42,489 nucleotides of DNA from assembly GCA_964483245.1 (NCBI GenBank), contig CAZABP010000042.1, positions 1 to 42,489 on the forward strand, given 5' to 3'. Position 1 is the first letter of the stretch; every line of letters starts with the position of its first letter. Source of the stretch: CAZABP01 sp964483245 (GTDB taxonomy: Bacteria > Planctomycetota > UBA1135 > UBA2386). This document shows, one piece after another, positions 29,938 to 38,035 of the stretch. The notes below the pieces were generated by a model, which was not told the origin of the DNA, made no database searches, and was given only the letters and a program-made list of their open reading frames with translations. The translations under genes and the position numbers were made by a program.

Positions 29938-31100
29938 CCACTTTCGACGGGAGGGGCCCGCGGGCGTCGCCGCTGCCGTTGATCCTGGCCGGTGCCGCGT
30001 TCGTCGTGACCGCGTACCTGATGTTCGACCGGTTCGCCGGCGCGCCGCCGCGCTACGAGGCGACGCCGCGCGCCGTGACCGCGCGCGGCGGCCTGGCCGA
30101 GTTCGAGCAGACCGCGATCCGGATCCACGAGGAGAACCAGGTCTCGGTCGTGCACATCCGCAGCCCCGGCGTGCGCGTGTCGAATGGGTGGCAGTACCGC
30201 GACTACCCGCCCGGCGCGGGGTCCGGGTTTGTGTGGGACGAGCGCGGGTTCCTGGTCACGAACTACCACGTGGTCGCCGGCCGCGAGATCGCGACGCGCA
30301 GCAACCCGCTCGGCACGCGGGTCTACGTGCGCTTCGCCGGCGCGCGCCGCGAGGCGACCGCGCAGGTCGTCGGCGTCGATCCGGAGAACGACATCGCGGT
30401 TCTGTACGTCGAGGGCGCGACCAACCTGCGCCCGATCCCGCTCGGCACCAGCGGCGACCTCAAGGTCGGCCAGGCCGCCTTCGCGATCGGCAACCCGTAC
30501 GAGTTCGAGAACTCGTTCACCAGCGGCGTCATCAGCGCGCTGAACCGCAACGTCCGCACCAGCGCCACGACGATGATCCAGGGCGCAATCCAGACCGACG
30601 CCGCGATCAATCCCGGCAACTCCGGCGGTCCGCTGCTGGACAGCGCCGGCCGCCTGATCGGCATGAACACGGCGATCTTCACCGAGAGCGGCTCGAGCGC
30701 CGGGCTCGGCTTCGCGATCCCGGTCGATCGCCTCAACGACGTCGTCCCGCGCCTGATCCGCGCCGAACGCACGAACGGCACCGTCGACGAGCCGCCGAAG
30801 ATGGGGATCGAGGCCATCGAGTATCCGATCGAAGGCCGGCCCCACGTGATCACCACGAAGGTCCTGTCCGGCACTGGCGCAGAGCAGGCCGGCCTGCTAG
30901 GCCAGCGCGTGCTGCCCACCGGCGAAGCCCTCTACGGCGACATCATCCTGCGAGTGGACGGCAAGCCGATTCGCAGCATTGCCGACATCGCCGCCGCCCT
31001 CCGCCCACACAAGGTCGGCGACCAGATCCAGGTCGACATCCTGCGCGACTGGAACACCGACCACATGCAGGAGCTCACGCTCCCGCTCACCCTCCGCTGA
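29934..31100 (+). CDS. membrane-anchored HtrA/DegP-type serine protease
   Basis: 388 aa. One N-terminal anchor (residues about 13-31) is followed by a trypsin-like domain with the full catalytic triad: H112 in TNYHVV, D153 in ENDIAVL and S230 in GNSGGP. A single C-terminal PDZ domain follows (residues about 285-388, GLLGQRVLPTG, DIILRVDGKPIRSIADIAAA), the layout of DegS/HtrA proteins. It would act in the periplasm in envelope stress control or protein quality. The GTG at 29934 overlaps the aceE stop (GTGA), so it is translationally coupled to a central metabolism gene, an unusual partner. A palindrome and low-complexity DNA follow. Confidence 0.93.
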   Translation: MTTFDGRGPRASPLPLILAGAAFVVTAYLMFDRFAGAPPRYEATPRAVTARGGLAEFEQTAIRIHEENQVSVVHIRSPGVRVSNGWQYRDYPPGAGSGFVWDERGFLVTNYHVVAGREIATRSNPLGTRVYVRFAGARREATAQVVGVDPENDIAVLYVEGATNLRPIPLGTSGDLKVGQAAFAIGNPYEFENSFTSGVISALNRNVRTSATTMIQGAIQTDAAINPGNSGGPLLDSAGRLIGMNTAIFTESGSSAGLGFAIPVDRLNDVVPRLIRAERTNGTVDEPPKMGIEAIEYPIEGRPHVITTKVLSGTGAEQAGLLGQRVLPTGEALYGDIILRVDGKPIRSIADIAAALRPHKVGDQIQVDILRDWNTDHMQELTLPLTLR

Positions 31101-31110
31101 TACCGAAGGG

Positions 31111-31195
31111 GTCAGACCCCAAAAGTCGCGCCATTCTGTCAGGCAGCGCGCACACGGCGAAGCCTGCCAATCTGGCGCGACTCTCGGGGTCTGAC
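31111..31195. repeat. REP-like long palindrome B
   Basis: Imperfect inverted repeat with 34-nt arms at 31111-31144 and 31162-31195 (28 of 34 complementary) and a 17-nt loop. The left end contains GGGGTCAGACCCC, itself a palindrome. The core GGNGTCAGACNCC is shared with palindrome A at 8168-8236. It lies 10 bp after the HtrA stop, between convergent genes, so it could also act as a bidirectional transcript end. Family assignment as REP-like is inference. Confidence 0.8.
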
Positions 31196-31335
31196 GACAC
31201 TCGGTCGCACCACGGCTCCACGGGTCCACGGCTCCACAAGCGCCCCTTCCCATTCCCCTTCCCTTTCCTCGCCTTCCCCCAGCCCGGGCCCGGGCCCGGG
31301 CCCGTTCCGTTCCCGTCCTCCCCCTTCCCCGCCCC
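31196..31335. other. low-complexity intergenic stretch
   Basis: A direct repeat of the 12-mer CCACGGCTCCAC (copies around 31210 and 31226) is followed by about 90 bp of nearly pure pyrimidine on the plus strand. Within it is a CCCGGG hexamer repeat of three copies. The minus strand is G-rich with many GGG runs. I see no gene or promoter; it ends at the stop of ftcD. Confidence 0.7.
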
Positions 31336-32238
31336 TTACCCCAGCACCGCCTCAACGATCTGGCGTCTGGGATCGAAGTCGCGCAGCTTCACGTGCGACG
31401 CCGTCGCCGCGTCGAGCGCCGCCGCTGGCGCGAAGCCGACCAGTTCGCTCTCGACGACGTCGACGCCCGCAGCACGCGCGCGCTCGGCGACGGCGTCGTA
31501 GACGGTGCGGATCGACGTGGTCTGGAAGTCGAGCAGGTTCATCGAGACCTGCGCGAGCCCGCGATCATCCAGGAAGAACCCCATCGCCTGCACGCGCGGC
31601 AGCCCACCATCCTTTTCGCGCACGGCCTTGGCGATCTGCTTGGCGACCGCGACGTCGGCGGTGGCTAGATTGACGTTGTAGGCGATCAGGAACCGCCGCG
31701 CGCCGACGGCAACCGCACCGGCGGTCGGATGCATGCGCGCCGGTCCGAAGTCCGGCGCGTACTCCGGATCCGTCCCGACCAGCTCCCGCAGCTTCTCGAA
31801 CTCCTTGTTGCGGAAGTTCCCGAGCACGCGCCGTGACTCGCGGCGCGCCGCCTCGGCGTACAGGAACACCGGCAGTTCCAGCTCACGCCCGATCCGCTCG
31901 CCGACCTTCTCGGCCAGCGCGACGGCGTCGGCCATCGTGGCCCCGTTCAGCGGCACGAACGGACAGACGTCGATCGCCCCCATCCGCTTGTGCTCGCCGC
32001 GATGCTCGCGCAGGTCGATCGTCTCGATCGCCTTGCGCGCCCCGCGCACGGCCGCCTCGCTGACGGCGGCGCGCGCGCCGGCCAGCGTGATCACACAGCG
32101 GTGGTGCGCCGCGTCCTGCTCGGCACCGAGCAGCACGACGCCTGGCACGCCGCCCAGCGCATCCGCGAGCGCACGCACCTTGCTGGCATCACGGCCTTCA
32201 GAGAAGTTCGGCACGCACTCGAACAGCGGTTCATCCAT
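31336..32238 (-). CDS. ftcD: glutamate formimidoyltransferase
   Basis: 300 aa, the stand-alone formiminotransferase form. It transfers the formimino group of N-formimino-L-glutamate to tetrahydrofolate at the end of histidine degradation. The conserved opening FECVPNFSEGRD is followed by AEQDAAHHRCVITLAG, HKRMGAIDVCPFVPL, the GPARMHPTAGAVAVGARRFL block and LIAYNVNL, all typical. No cyclodeaminase domain is fused. The ATG at 32238 puts FECVPNFSEG at the usual N-terminal position. It lies 22 bp downstream of hutI on the same strand; hutH and hutU are not in the window. Confidence 0.94.
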   Translation of the reverse strand: MDEPLFECVPNFSEGRDASKVRALADALGGVPGVVLLGAEQDAAHHRCVITLAGARAAVSEAAVRGARKAIETIDLREHRGEHKRMGAIDVCPFVPLNGATMADAVALAEKVGERIGRELELPVFLYAEAARRESRRVLGNFRNKEFEKLRELVGTDPEYAPDFGPARMHPTAGAVAVGARRFLIAYNVNLATADVAVAKQIAKAVREKDGGLPRVQAMGFFLDDRGLAQVSMNLLDFQTTSIRTVYDAVAERARAAGVDVVESELVGFAPAAALDAATASHVKLRDFDPRRQIVEAVLG

Positions 32239-32260
32239 CAGCGAGGATCCGGGAACAGGC

Positions 32261-33547
32261 TCAGAACGCAGGATCCCGATCGTGCACGTTCGCCGCAACC
32301 GGCACGCCGTCCTTGATCGTCAGCGCGACCGGATTGCCGCCGAACTCGTAGCCCAGCGCGCGGTAGCTCGGCAGCTCGAGCGCGACCAGATCGGCGCGCT
32401 TGCCCGGGTGCAGGGTCCCGATCTCGTGATCCAGCTGCAGACTGAACGCGGCATTGATCGTCGTCGCCGCGATGCACTCCTCCGGCGTCATCCCGTACAG
32501 CACGCACGCCAGAGAGATCATCAGCGGCAGCGACCGCGCATGGCACGAGCCGGGATTGAAGTCGCTCGCCAGCGCGATGATGCAGCCGCGCTCGATCATC
32601 CGCCGCGCCGGCGCCTGGATCCCCTTGCGCAGCAGGAACGACGTCCCCGGCAGCAGCACGGCGGTCGTCTGCGACGCGGCGAGCTGGTCGATGCCGGCCT
32701 CCGAGATCCGCGCCAGGTGATCCGCGGAGTCGGCATGCAGCTCGACCGCGAGCTCGGCGCCCCCCATCGGCTCGATCTCGTCGGCATGCACGCGCAGCCG
32801 CAGCCCCTCGGCGCGCGCCGCCGACAGCACGCGTAGCGACTGCTCGCGATCGAACACCTTCGGCTCGGCGAACACGTCGGCGTAGTCACACAGGTCGCGC
32901 ACGGCCGGCAACATCTCGTCGACGATCAACCGCACGTATGCCTCGCGGTCCTCGCGGAACTCCGGCGGGAACTCGTGCGCGCCGAGGAACGTGCGCTTGA
33001 CGGTCAGCGGGTGGTGCTCCGCCGCCGCCGCCAGCGCGCGCAGGCTCTTGCATTCGTCCGCGGTGCTGAGCCCATACCCGCTCTTCGCCTCGATCGTCGT
33101 CGTGCCATGGAACAGGAACGCGTCCAGATGCCGCGCGACCTGCGCCGTCAGCTCCGGCTCGCTGGCACGCCGCAGCGCCCGCACCGACGACAGGATCCCC
33201 CCTCCGGCCGCCGCGATCGCGAGGTAATCGCTGCCGGCGCAGCGCTGGTGGAACTCCTCCTCACGGGTCCCGACGAACACCGGATGCGTGTGCGCGTCGA
33301 CGAATCCCGGCAGCACGACGAACCCGCTCAGATCCAGCTCCTGCGCCGCCGTGAACGCACGCGTGATCTCGGCGTGCGGTCCGGCGGCGAGGATCCGGCC
33401 ACCGCGGATCGCGACCGCGCCGTCGCGCAGTGCCCCGACGCTGTGCAGCTGCGCGCCACGCCGCGGCCCCTGTGCCGGCCCGTCCGCCAGCGTCACGAGC
33501 TCGCGGCAATGCGTCAGCAGCAGATCCGCGGACTCGGGCGCCGGCAT
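32261..33547 (-). CDS. hutI: imidazolonepropionase
   Basis: 428 aa, an amidohydrolase that opens 4-imidazolone-5-propanoate to N-formimino-L-glutamate, the step before ftcD. Metal-binding residues are seen in VDAHTHPVFVG (H-x-H), RVHADEI (His), the HLARISEAG region (His in SADHLA) and ALASDFNPGS (Asp). KSGYGLSTADECKSLRAL and the ITLEDI-like end block GTLHPGKRADLVAL are also family marks. The ATG at 33547 is plausible although the first ~40 residues are variable. It is followed by ftcD after 22 bp and preceded by the sigma factor gene after 80 bp, so it could share that promoter. Confidence 0.95.
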   Translation of the reverse strand: MPAPESADLLLTHCRELVTLADGPAQGPRRGAQLHSVGALRDGAVAIRGGRILAAGPHAEITRAFTAAQELDLSGFVVLPGFVDAHTHPVFVGTREEEFHQRCAGSDYLAIAAAGGGILSSVRALRRASEPELTAQVARHLDAFLFHGTTTIEAKSGYGLSTADECKSLRALAAAAEHHPLTVKRTFLGAHEFPPEFREDREAYVRLIVDEMLPAVRDLCDYADVFAEPKVFDREQSLRVLSAARAEGLRLRVHADEIEPMGGAELAVELHADSADHLARISEAGIDQLAASQTTAVLLPGTSFLLRKGIQAPARRMIERGCIIALASDFNPGSCHARSLPLMISLACVLYGMTPEECIAATTINAAFSLQLDHEIGTLHPGKRADLVALELPSYRALGYEFGGNPVALTIKDGVPVAANVHDRDPAF

Positions 33548-33627
33548 CCCGCGCGACCGTACGCGCGCGCCGCGAAAAGCGAAGCAGGAACGCGCCGCGC
33601 GCCGGAACCGGCTCCCCTACGAGTCCC

Positions 33628-34368
33628 CTACGAGCAGAGCCGCGACTGCAACCGCTCGAAGATCCGCCGCCGCGAGCGGAACACCACCATCTTCAGCGCA
33701 TCGCCGCGGATCCCGAGCATCGCGCCGAGATCCGCATACCGCAGCCCGTGGACCTCGACCATCTGCAACACGAACCGCTCCCGCTCGCTCAGCGTCTCGA
33801 ACGCCTCCAGATACGCAGCGAGGAACATCGCGAAGGCGCGGCCCAGCGTGCAGGCGAGCTCCTGATCGGCCACTGCCTGGGGTGGGTCGGCCACGCCAGG
33901 GTCCACCTCGCTCGCCAGCCGCTCCGACGTGCAGAGCAGCACCGGCACGCGCAACCGCTCGTCCCGCAGCCGCCGGCGGACGACGTTGTCCAGGATCCGC
34001 GACGACCAGACGCGGAACGCCTGCGCGCGCCGCGGCTCGAACCGGTCCGGGAAACGGAACACGTTGACCAGCGTGTCCTGCACGACTTCGTGCGGGTCGA
34101 GGCGATCGCCGAACAGGCGGCAGCGCCGCCTCGCCCGTGCCAGCAGCTGCGGCTGCACCAGGGCAGCGAGTTCCTCGAACACCGCTCGCGCTCCGGTACG
34201 GCGGAACTCATCCATCAGCCGCGTCGCGCGCGCATCGGGCGAGTCGTCGGTCACCAGCGGGGCCACCACCGGCGCCGGCACCTGGGTCGGGCTCGCCGGG
34301 CAGGTCCGCCGCGGCACGGCACGGGGGGCCGGTCGGATGGCCGTCGGGACCGGGAGGATCGCGGTCAT
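33628..34368 (-). CDS. ECF-like RNA polymerase sigma factor
   Basis: 246 aa. A Pro/Arg-rich N-terminus of ~45 residues precedes sigma region 2 (QPQLLARARRRCRLFGDRLD, VVQDTLVNVFRFPDRFEP, FRVWSSRILDNVVRRRLRDE). A linker of ~60 residues follows, then region 4 (FETLSERERFVLQMVEVHGL, RYADLGAMLGIRGDALKMVV, FRSRRRIFERLQ). There is no region 1 or 3, as in ECF factors. The start is ATG at 34368; a later ATG before DEFRRTGA would remove the extension. It is divergent from an HDOD-GAF-GGDEF protein across a 261-bp region with an inverted repeat. No anti-sigma factor is adjacent. Planctomycete-type ECF factors of this shape are known. Confidence 0.85.
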   Translation of the reverse strand: MTAILPVPTAIRPAPRAVPRRTCPASPTQVPAPVVAPLVTDDSPDARATRLMDEFRRTGARAVFEELAALVQPQLLARARRRCRLFGDRLDPHEVVQDTLVNVFRFPDRFEPRRAQAFRVWSSRILDNVVRRRLRDERLRVPVLLCTSERLASEVDPGVADPPQAVADQELACTLGRAFAMFLAAYLEAFETLSERERFVLQMVEVHGLRYADLGAMLGIRGDALKMVVFRSRRRIFERLQSRLCS

Positions 34369-34519
34369 GGGACAACCCTGGTGCGAATCCCGGGCCAACC
34401 GTTCCGGCACGCTCGCGTGCGACTCCGCACGGCGCTTCAAGCCCAGCAGATTCCGGGCCTTACGGATCACTGCCCGATCCTGCCGTAGCGCCTGGAGGAC
34501 ACCTTGGCACGGCCGGAGT

Positions 34520-34552
34520 GGCAAACCGAACAGTCGGCTTGAGCGGTTTGCC
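34520..34552. promoter_or_regulatory. nested inverted repeat, possible operator
   Basis: Perfect 9-bp arms GGCAAACCG (34520-34528) and CGGTTTGCC (34544-34552) flank a 15-nt centre. Part of one arm can also pair with the centre (AAACCGA with TCGGCTT). It lies in the divergent region between the sigma factor and HDOD-GGDEF genes, 78 bp before the chosen start of the latter. It could be a protein-binding site or an RNA hairpin. Confidence 0.45.
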
Positions 34553-34629
34553 CCGCCGAGCCGATGGACAGACCTGGGCCCATCCCGGCCCGCCACGCAG
34601 ACGCTGTGAACCCGAGCCGAGCCCAATCC

Positions 34630-36432
34630 ATGCACCCGCTCGCCGAGCTCCCCTCGGTACTCGCGATGCGGGACCTCCGCCGCCGGATCCGCCAGCGCTG
34701 GCCTTGGGGCCAGACCGCGCAGGAATGCACGCTGCAGCTGCTGGCGCTCGACCCGCTGGCGACGTTCCGGGCGCTGCGGATCGCGTACTCCCCGGTCCAC
34801 CAGCTCGACGAGCCGGTCGCCAGCTTCGAACAGCTGCGGCACGCGCTCGGCTCCTTGAACCTGCAGCGCGCGCTCGAGACACCGCTCAGCGACGTCGCTG
34901 GCACCGCGCCGCTGCGGATGCTGTGGTTCCACGCGCTGGCGACGGCGTTCGCCGCCGAGTCGCTGGCCGACCAGAGCGTCCTGTTCGAACCGGGGCACGG
35001 GTACCTGCTGGGCCTGCTGGCCGATCTGCCGAGCTGGTTCGAGCTGCTCTCGATCCGCCGCCTCGGCCAGTCCGAAGCGGGCAGCTGGGACCGGCTCGCG
35101 AATGCATGGCGCCTGCCGCCATGGCTGCTGAAGGCGACCGACGCGTTGCGCAGCGGCGGGAGTCGCACGACTCCGGCCGTGACGCTGGTCCTGCAGGCGC
35201 ACGCGGCGGCGTTCGCGGCCGGCTTCCCGCACCCGCTGCGCAGCGTCGATCCGCTGATCGCGCAAGGGCTCGACGCACGCTGGCTCGCGCGGCTGGACCT
35301 GCGGCGCAAAGTGCACGAGGCGCTGGAGCGGTTCGGCCTGGAAGCCGCCGAGCAGGAGCCGGAGGTCGTCCGCGTCGAGCCGAGTGAAGACCTGCGTCTG
35401 TTCCCGACGCGGCAGAAGGGGCCGTTCGTCGATCTGATGCTGCGTCTGCTCGACTGCGGCGACGGCAGCCGCTACCGCGCGATCACGACCGTGACGACGG
35501 CGTCCGGCGTGCGCTACCTGGACTTCGACCGTGCGTTCGTGCTGCACTGGAACCGCACGCTCGGCAAGGCCTGGCTGCGCGCGAAGACCGACCTGTCGCC
35601 CCGCGGTCTCGAGCCGTTCGTGCTGGTCCCGACGCAGGCCGAACGCGAGGCGCTCGAACAGAGTGCCGCGAACCGCGACGCGCTGCTGGTCGGCACCGAG
35701 CCGGGCACCGACCACGGCCTGCTCGCGATGCTCGGCGCCGACGAGGCCCTGATCGCGCCGCTCGCCAGCGGCCGCGCGATGACGTCGTTCCTGGTCCTGG
35801 ACCGCTCGCTGTCGGTGCAATCGATCCGCCGCGGACCGGAGCTCGACAACGTGCGCTGCCTCGCCAGCACGGCGCGGCTGCTGATCGAGACGCAGCTGAC
35901 GCGCCGCCGCCTCGCGCGCGCCGAGCGGTTCGCGCTGACCGATCCGCTGACCCGGCTCGCCAACCGCGTCACCGGGGTCTCGTTCCTCGAGCAGCAGGTC
36001 GCGCAGGCGCGCCGCAACCACTCGCCGCTCAGCGTGATCATGGTCGACGTCGACGAGTTCAAGAAGCTGAACGACGCGCGTGGCCACCTGGTCGGCGACC
36101 TGGCGTTGCGGCGCACGGCGGAGGTGCTGCGCCGGACGATGCGCAAGGCGGACCTGATCTGCCGCTACGGCGGCGAAGAGTTCCTGATCATCCTGCCGGA
36201 GACGTCGCTCGAGGACGCCTCGGTCCTGGCGACGCGGCTGTTCATGGCGGTCTCGGAGGCCGGCATCGACCTCGACCTCGGGCTGACGATCTCGGTCGGC
36301 CTGGCCGGCCTCAACCCCGAGGACGAGACCTGCGAGGGCCTGCTCGGCCGCGCCGACCGGGCGCTCTACGCCAGCAAGGCGCGCGGCAAGAACCGCCTCT
36401 CGATCGATGCCGACGTCGACGCAGTTGCCTGA
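34630..36432 (+). CDS. HDOD-GAF-GGDEF diguanylate cyclase
   Basis: 600 aa. An N-terminal HDOD-like domain (LAELPSVLAM, LLALDPLATFRALRIAYSPV) spans about residues 3-230. A GAF-like region follows (about 255-420, RYRAITTVTTASGVRYLDF, MTSFLVLDRSLSVQSIRRG). The C-terminal GGDEF domain begins LTDPLTRLANR and has the active-site loop RYGGEEF (residues 512-518). RKAD lies exactly five residues before GGEEF, the inhibitory I-site R-x-x-D. It should make c-di-GMP from GTP with product inhibition. The ATG at 34630 directly precedes the HDOD domain; an ATG at 34564 would add 22 residues. It is divergent from an ECF sigma gene, hinting at shared control. Confidence 0.9.
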   Translation: MHPLAELPSVLAMRDLRRRIRQRWPWGQTAQECTLQLLALDPLATFRALRIAYSPVHQLDEPVASFEQLRHALGSLNLQRALETPLSDVAGTAPLRMLWFHALATAFAAESLADQSVLFEPGHGYLLGLLADLPSWFELLSIRRLGQSEAGSWDRLANAWRLPPWLLKATDALRSGGSRTTPAVTLVLQAHAAAFAAGFPHPLRSVDPLIAQGLDARWLARLDLRRKVHEALERFGLEAAEQEPEVVRVEPSEDLRLFPTRQKGPFVDLMLRLLDCGDGSRYRAITTVTTASGVRYLDFDRAFVLHWNRTLGKAWLRAKTDLSPRGLEPFVLVPTQAEREALEQSAANRDALLVGTEPGTDHGLLAMLGADEALIAPLASGRAMTSFLVLDRSLSVQSIRRGPELDNVRCLASTARLLIETQLTRRRLARAERFALTDPLTRLANRVTGVSFLEQQVAQARRNHSPLSVIMVDVDEFKKLNDARGHLVGDLALRRTAEVLRRTMRKADLICRYGGEEFLIILPETSLEDASVLATRLFMAVSEAGIDLDLGLTISVGLAGLNPEDETCEGLLGRADRALYASKARGKNRLSIDADVDAVA

Positions 36433-36454
36433 ACCGCAGGCTCCGGCGCGCCGG

Positions 36455-36475
36455 CGGGCGGCATCCCGCCGCCCG
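36455..36475 (+). terminator. hairpin after the GGDEF gene
   Basis: Arms CGGGCGGC (36455-36462) and GCCGCCCG (36468-36475) with loop ATCCC lie 22 bp past the stop. No T run follows, so it is not a canonical intrinsic terminator; it may stabilise the 3' end or help another termination route. The rest of 36476-36677 holds a candidate promoter and no gene. Confidence 0.4.
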
Positions 36476-36513
36476 ATGGCGGCGCCTGTTCCGCGCCGCG
36501 CAGGCCGGCGGCT

Positions 36514-36542
36514 GGACCGGCCACGCTCGCCCGCCCTATGCT
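36514..36542 (+). promoter_or_regulatory. weak promoter candidate for the CNNM-recO-ftsH region
   Basis: TATGCT (36537-36542, 4/6 to the -10) is preceded by GGACC (from 36514), near a -35 position. The 12-mer CCTATGCTCCGC around it is also found upstream of trkH (15082-15093). Neither has a strong -35. Confidence 0.25.
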
Positions 36543-36677
36543 CCGCGTTCCCGTGAGTGATCCCGACGCAGAGCCTCCGTCTCCAGGGCCGCTCGAACCA
36601 CCGCGACGCCGGGCAACCCGACCCGCGAAACCGTCCGTCGAACCGGCTGCGGCGTTTCCGCAGGAGGCCCGCGCCCG

Positions 36678-38009
36678 ATGCTGATCTCCGCCCCCGGCTC
36701 GGCCGAGGGCTTGCGCCTGATCTTCGAAGGCAGCATCGCCCCGCTTCCTCTGTTCCTGGCCATCCTGCTGCTGGTCCTGGCCGGGTTCGGCGCGCACGTG
36801 GCGGCTGCCCTGCTGGTCTACAGCCCGACCAAGCTGCAGCGCCGGCTGCGCAAGCCGGGTGAGCCGGAGCCGAAGGACCCGTTCGCGGACCTCGCCCTCG
36901 AGTACCAGATCATCGCCCGGACGCTGGCGATCGGCGGAGTCCTCGGCTCGCTGCTCGCGCTGCAGATCTCGGTCGAAGGGGCGCTCGCGCCCTGGGCGAC
37001 GACGGCGTTCATCCTGGTCGCGGTCCTGTTCTGCGGGCTGCTGCCGTCCTTGGTCGCCAACCGCTACGCCGAGGCCCTGCTGCTGGCGAGCCTGCCCCCG
37101 CTGCGCCTGCTCCGGCTGGGGCTGCACTACCCGCTCGTCGTGCCGCTGCGCCTGGTCAGCCGGCTGGCCCTGCGCGTGTTCCGTGTGCCGGAGCAGCCGA
37201 CGACCGACACCGAGGAGATCGCCGAGGAGATCCTGGCCGCGGTCACCGACAGCACGTCGGACACCGCCCTCGAGGAGAAGCCGAAGCGGTGGATCGAGAA
37301 CATCGTCGAGCTGCAGGACCTCGACGTCGCCTCGATCATGACGCCGCGCACCGACATCTGCGCCGTCGCGGCCGACCTGGCGATGAAGGACGCGATCACG
37401 CTCGCGATCAGCGGCGGCCATTCGCGGTATCCGGTCTACGACGGCACGATCGACAACGTCGTCGGGATGCTCTACGTCCGCGATGCGCTCGGCTGGGCCA
37501 GCACGGCCGCGCCGGACGCACCGACGACCGCCGGCGAAGTCGGCCGGCCGCGCCAGCCGCTGTTCGTGCCGGAGTCGATGGAGGTGCACGAACTGCTCGA
37601 GCGCTTCAAGACCAGCCGCACGCAGATCGCCGTCGTGCTCGACGAGTACGGCGGGACGGCCGGGCTGATCACGCTCGAGGACATCTTCGAGCAGATCGTC
37701 GGGGACATCAGCGACGAGTACGACGAGCCGGAGGTCCAGGAGATCGAAGTCATCGAGGACCACCGGGTCGTCGAGGTCGCCGGGCGCGCGCGGATCGAGG
37801 AGGTCAACGACCTGCTCGGCACCGAACTGCCGCAGGACGACGAGTACGAGACGATCGGCGGCTTCGTGTTCGCCCACCTGGGCAAGATCCCGGAGCCGGG
37901 CGAGACGTTCTCGTCGGGGAACCTGGAGTTCCGGATCCTGGCGGCCGACGACCGGCGCATCGTGCGCCTGCGGCTGACCGTGCTGTCGCCGCATCCGTCG
38001 GCGACGTGA
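36678..38009 (+). CDS. CNNM/CBS-domain membrane protein (HlyC/CorC family)
   Basis: 443 aa. An N-terminal membrane part resembles a CNNM domain (FLAILLLVLAGFGAHVAAAL, LLYV-like helices, FILVAVLFCGLLPSLVANRY). A linker WIENIVELQDLDVASIMTPR precedes the CBS pair (PVYDGTIDNVVGMLYVRDAL, VVLDEYGGTAGLITLEDIFE), and the CorC_HlyC C-terminal domain follows (RVVEVAGRARIEEVNDLLGT, DDEYETIGGFVFAHLGKIPE). Members are linked to Mg2+/Co2+ transport or membrane homeostasis; here the membrane part is shorter and less typical. AGGAGG (36662-36667) lies 10 nt before the ATG, one of the best ribosome binding sites in the window. recO follows after 26 bp. Confidence 0.9.
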   Translation: MLISAPGSAEGLRLIFEGSIAPLPLFLAILLLVLAGFGAHVAAALLVYSPTKLQRRLRKPGEPEPKDPFADLALEYQIIARTLAIGGVLGSLLALQISVEGALAPWATTAFILVAVLFCGLLPSLVANRYAEALLLASLPPLRLLRLGLHYPLVVPLRLVSRLALRVFRVPEQPTTDTEEIAEEILAAVTDSTSDTALEEKPKRWIENIVELQDLDVASIMTPRTDICAVAADLAMKDAITLAISGGHSRYPVYDGTIDNVVGMLYVRDALGWASTAAPDAPTTAGEVGRPRQPLFVPESMEVHELLERFKTSRTQIAVVLDEYGGTAGLITLEDIFEQIVGDISDEYDEPEVQEIEVIEDHRVVEVAGRARIEEVNDLLGTELPQDDEYETIGGFVFAHLGKIPEPGETFSSGNLEFRILAADDRRIVRLRLTVLSPHPSAT

Positions 38010-38035
38010 TCCGGTGACGGGGACGCGGTGACGCA

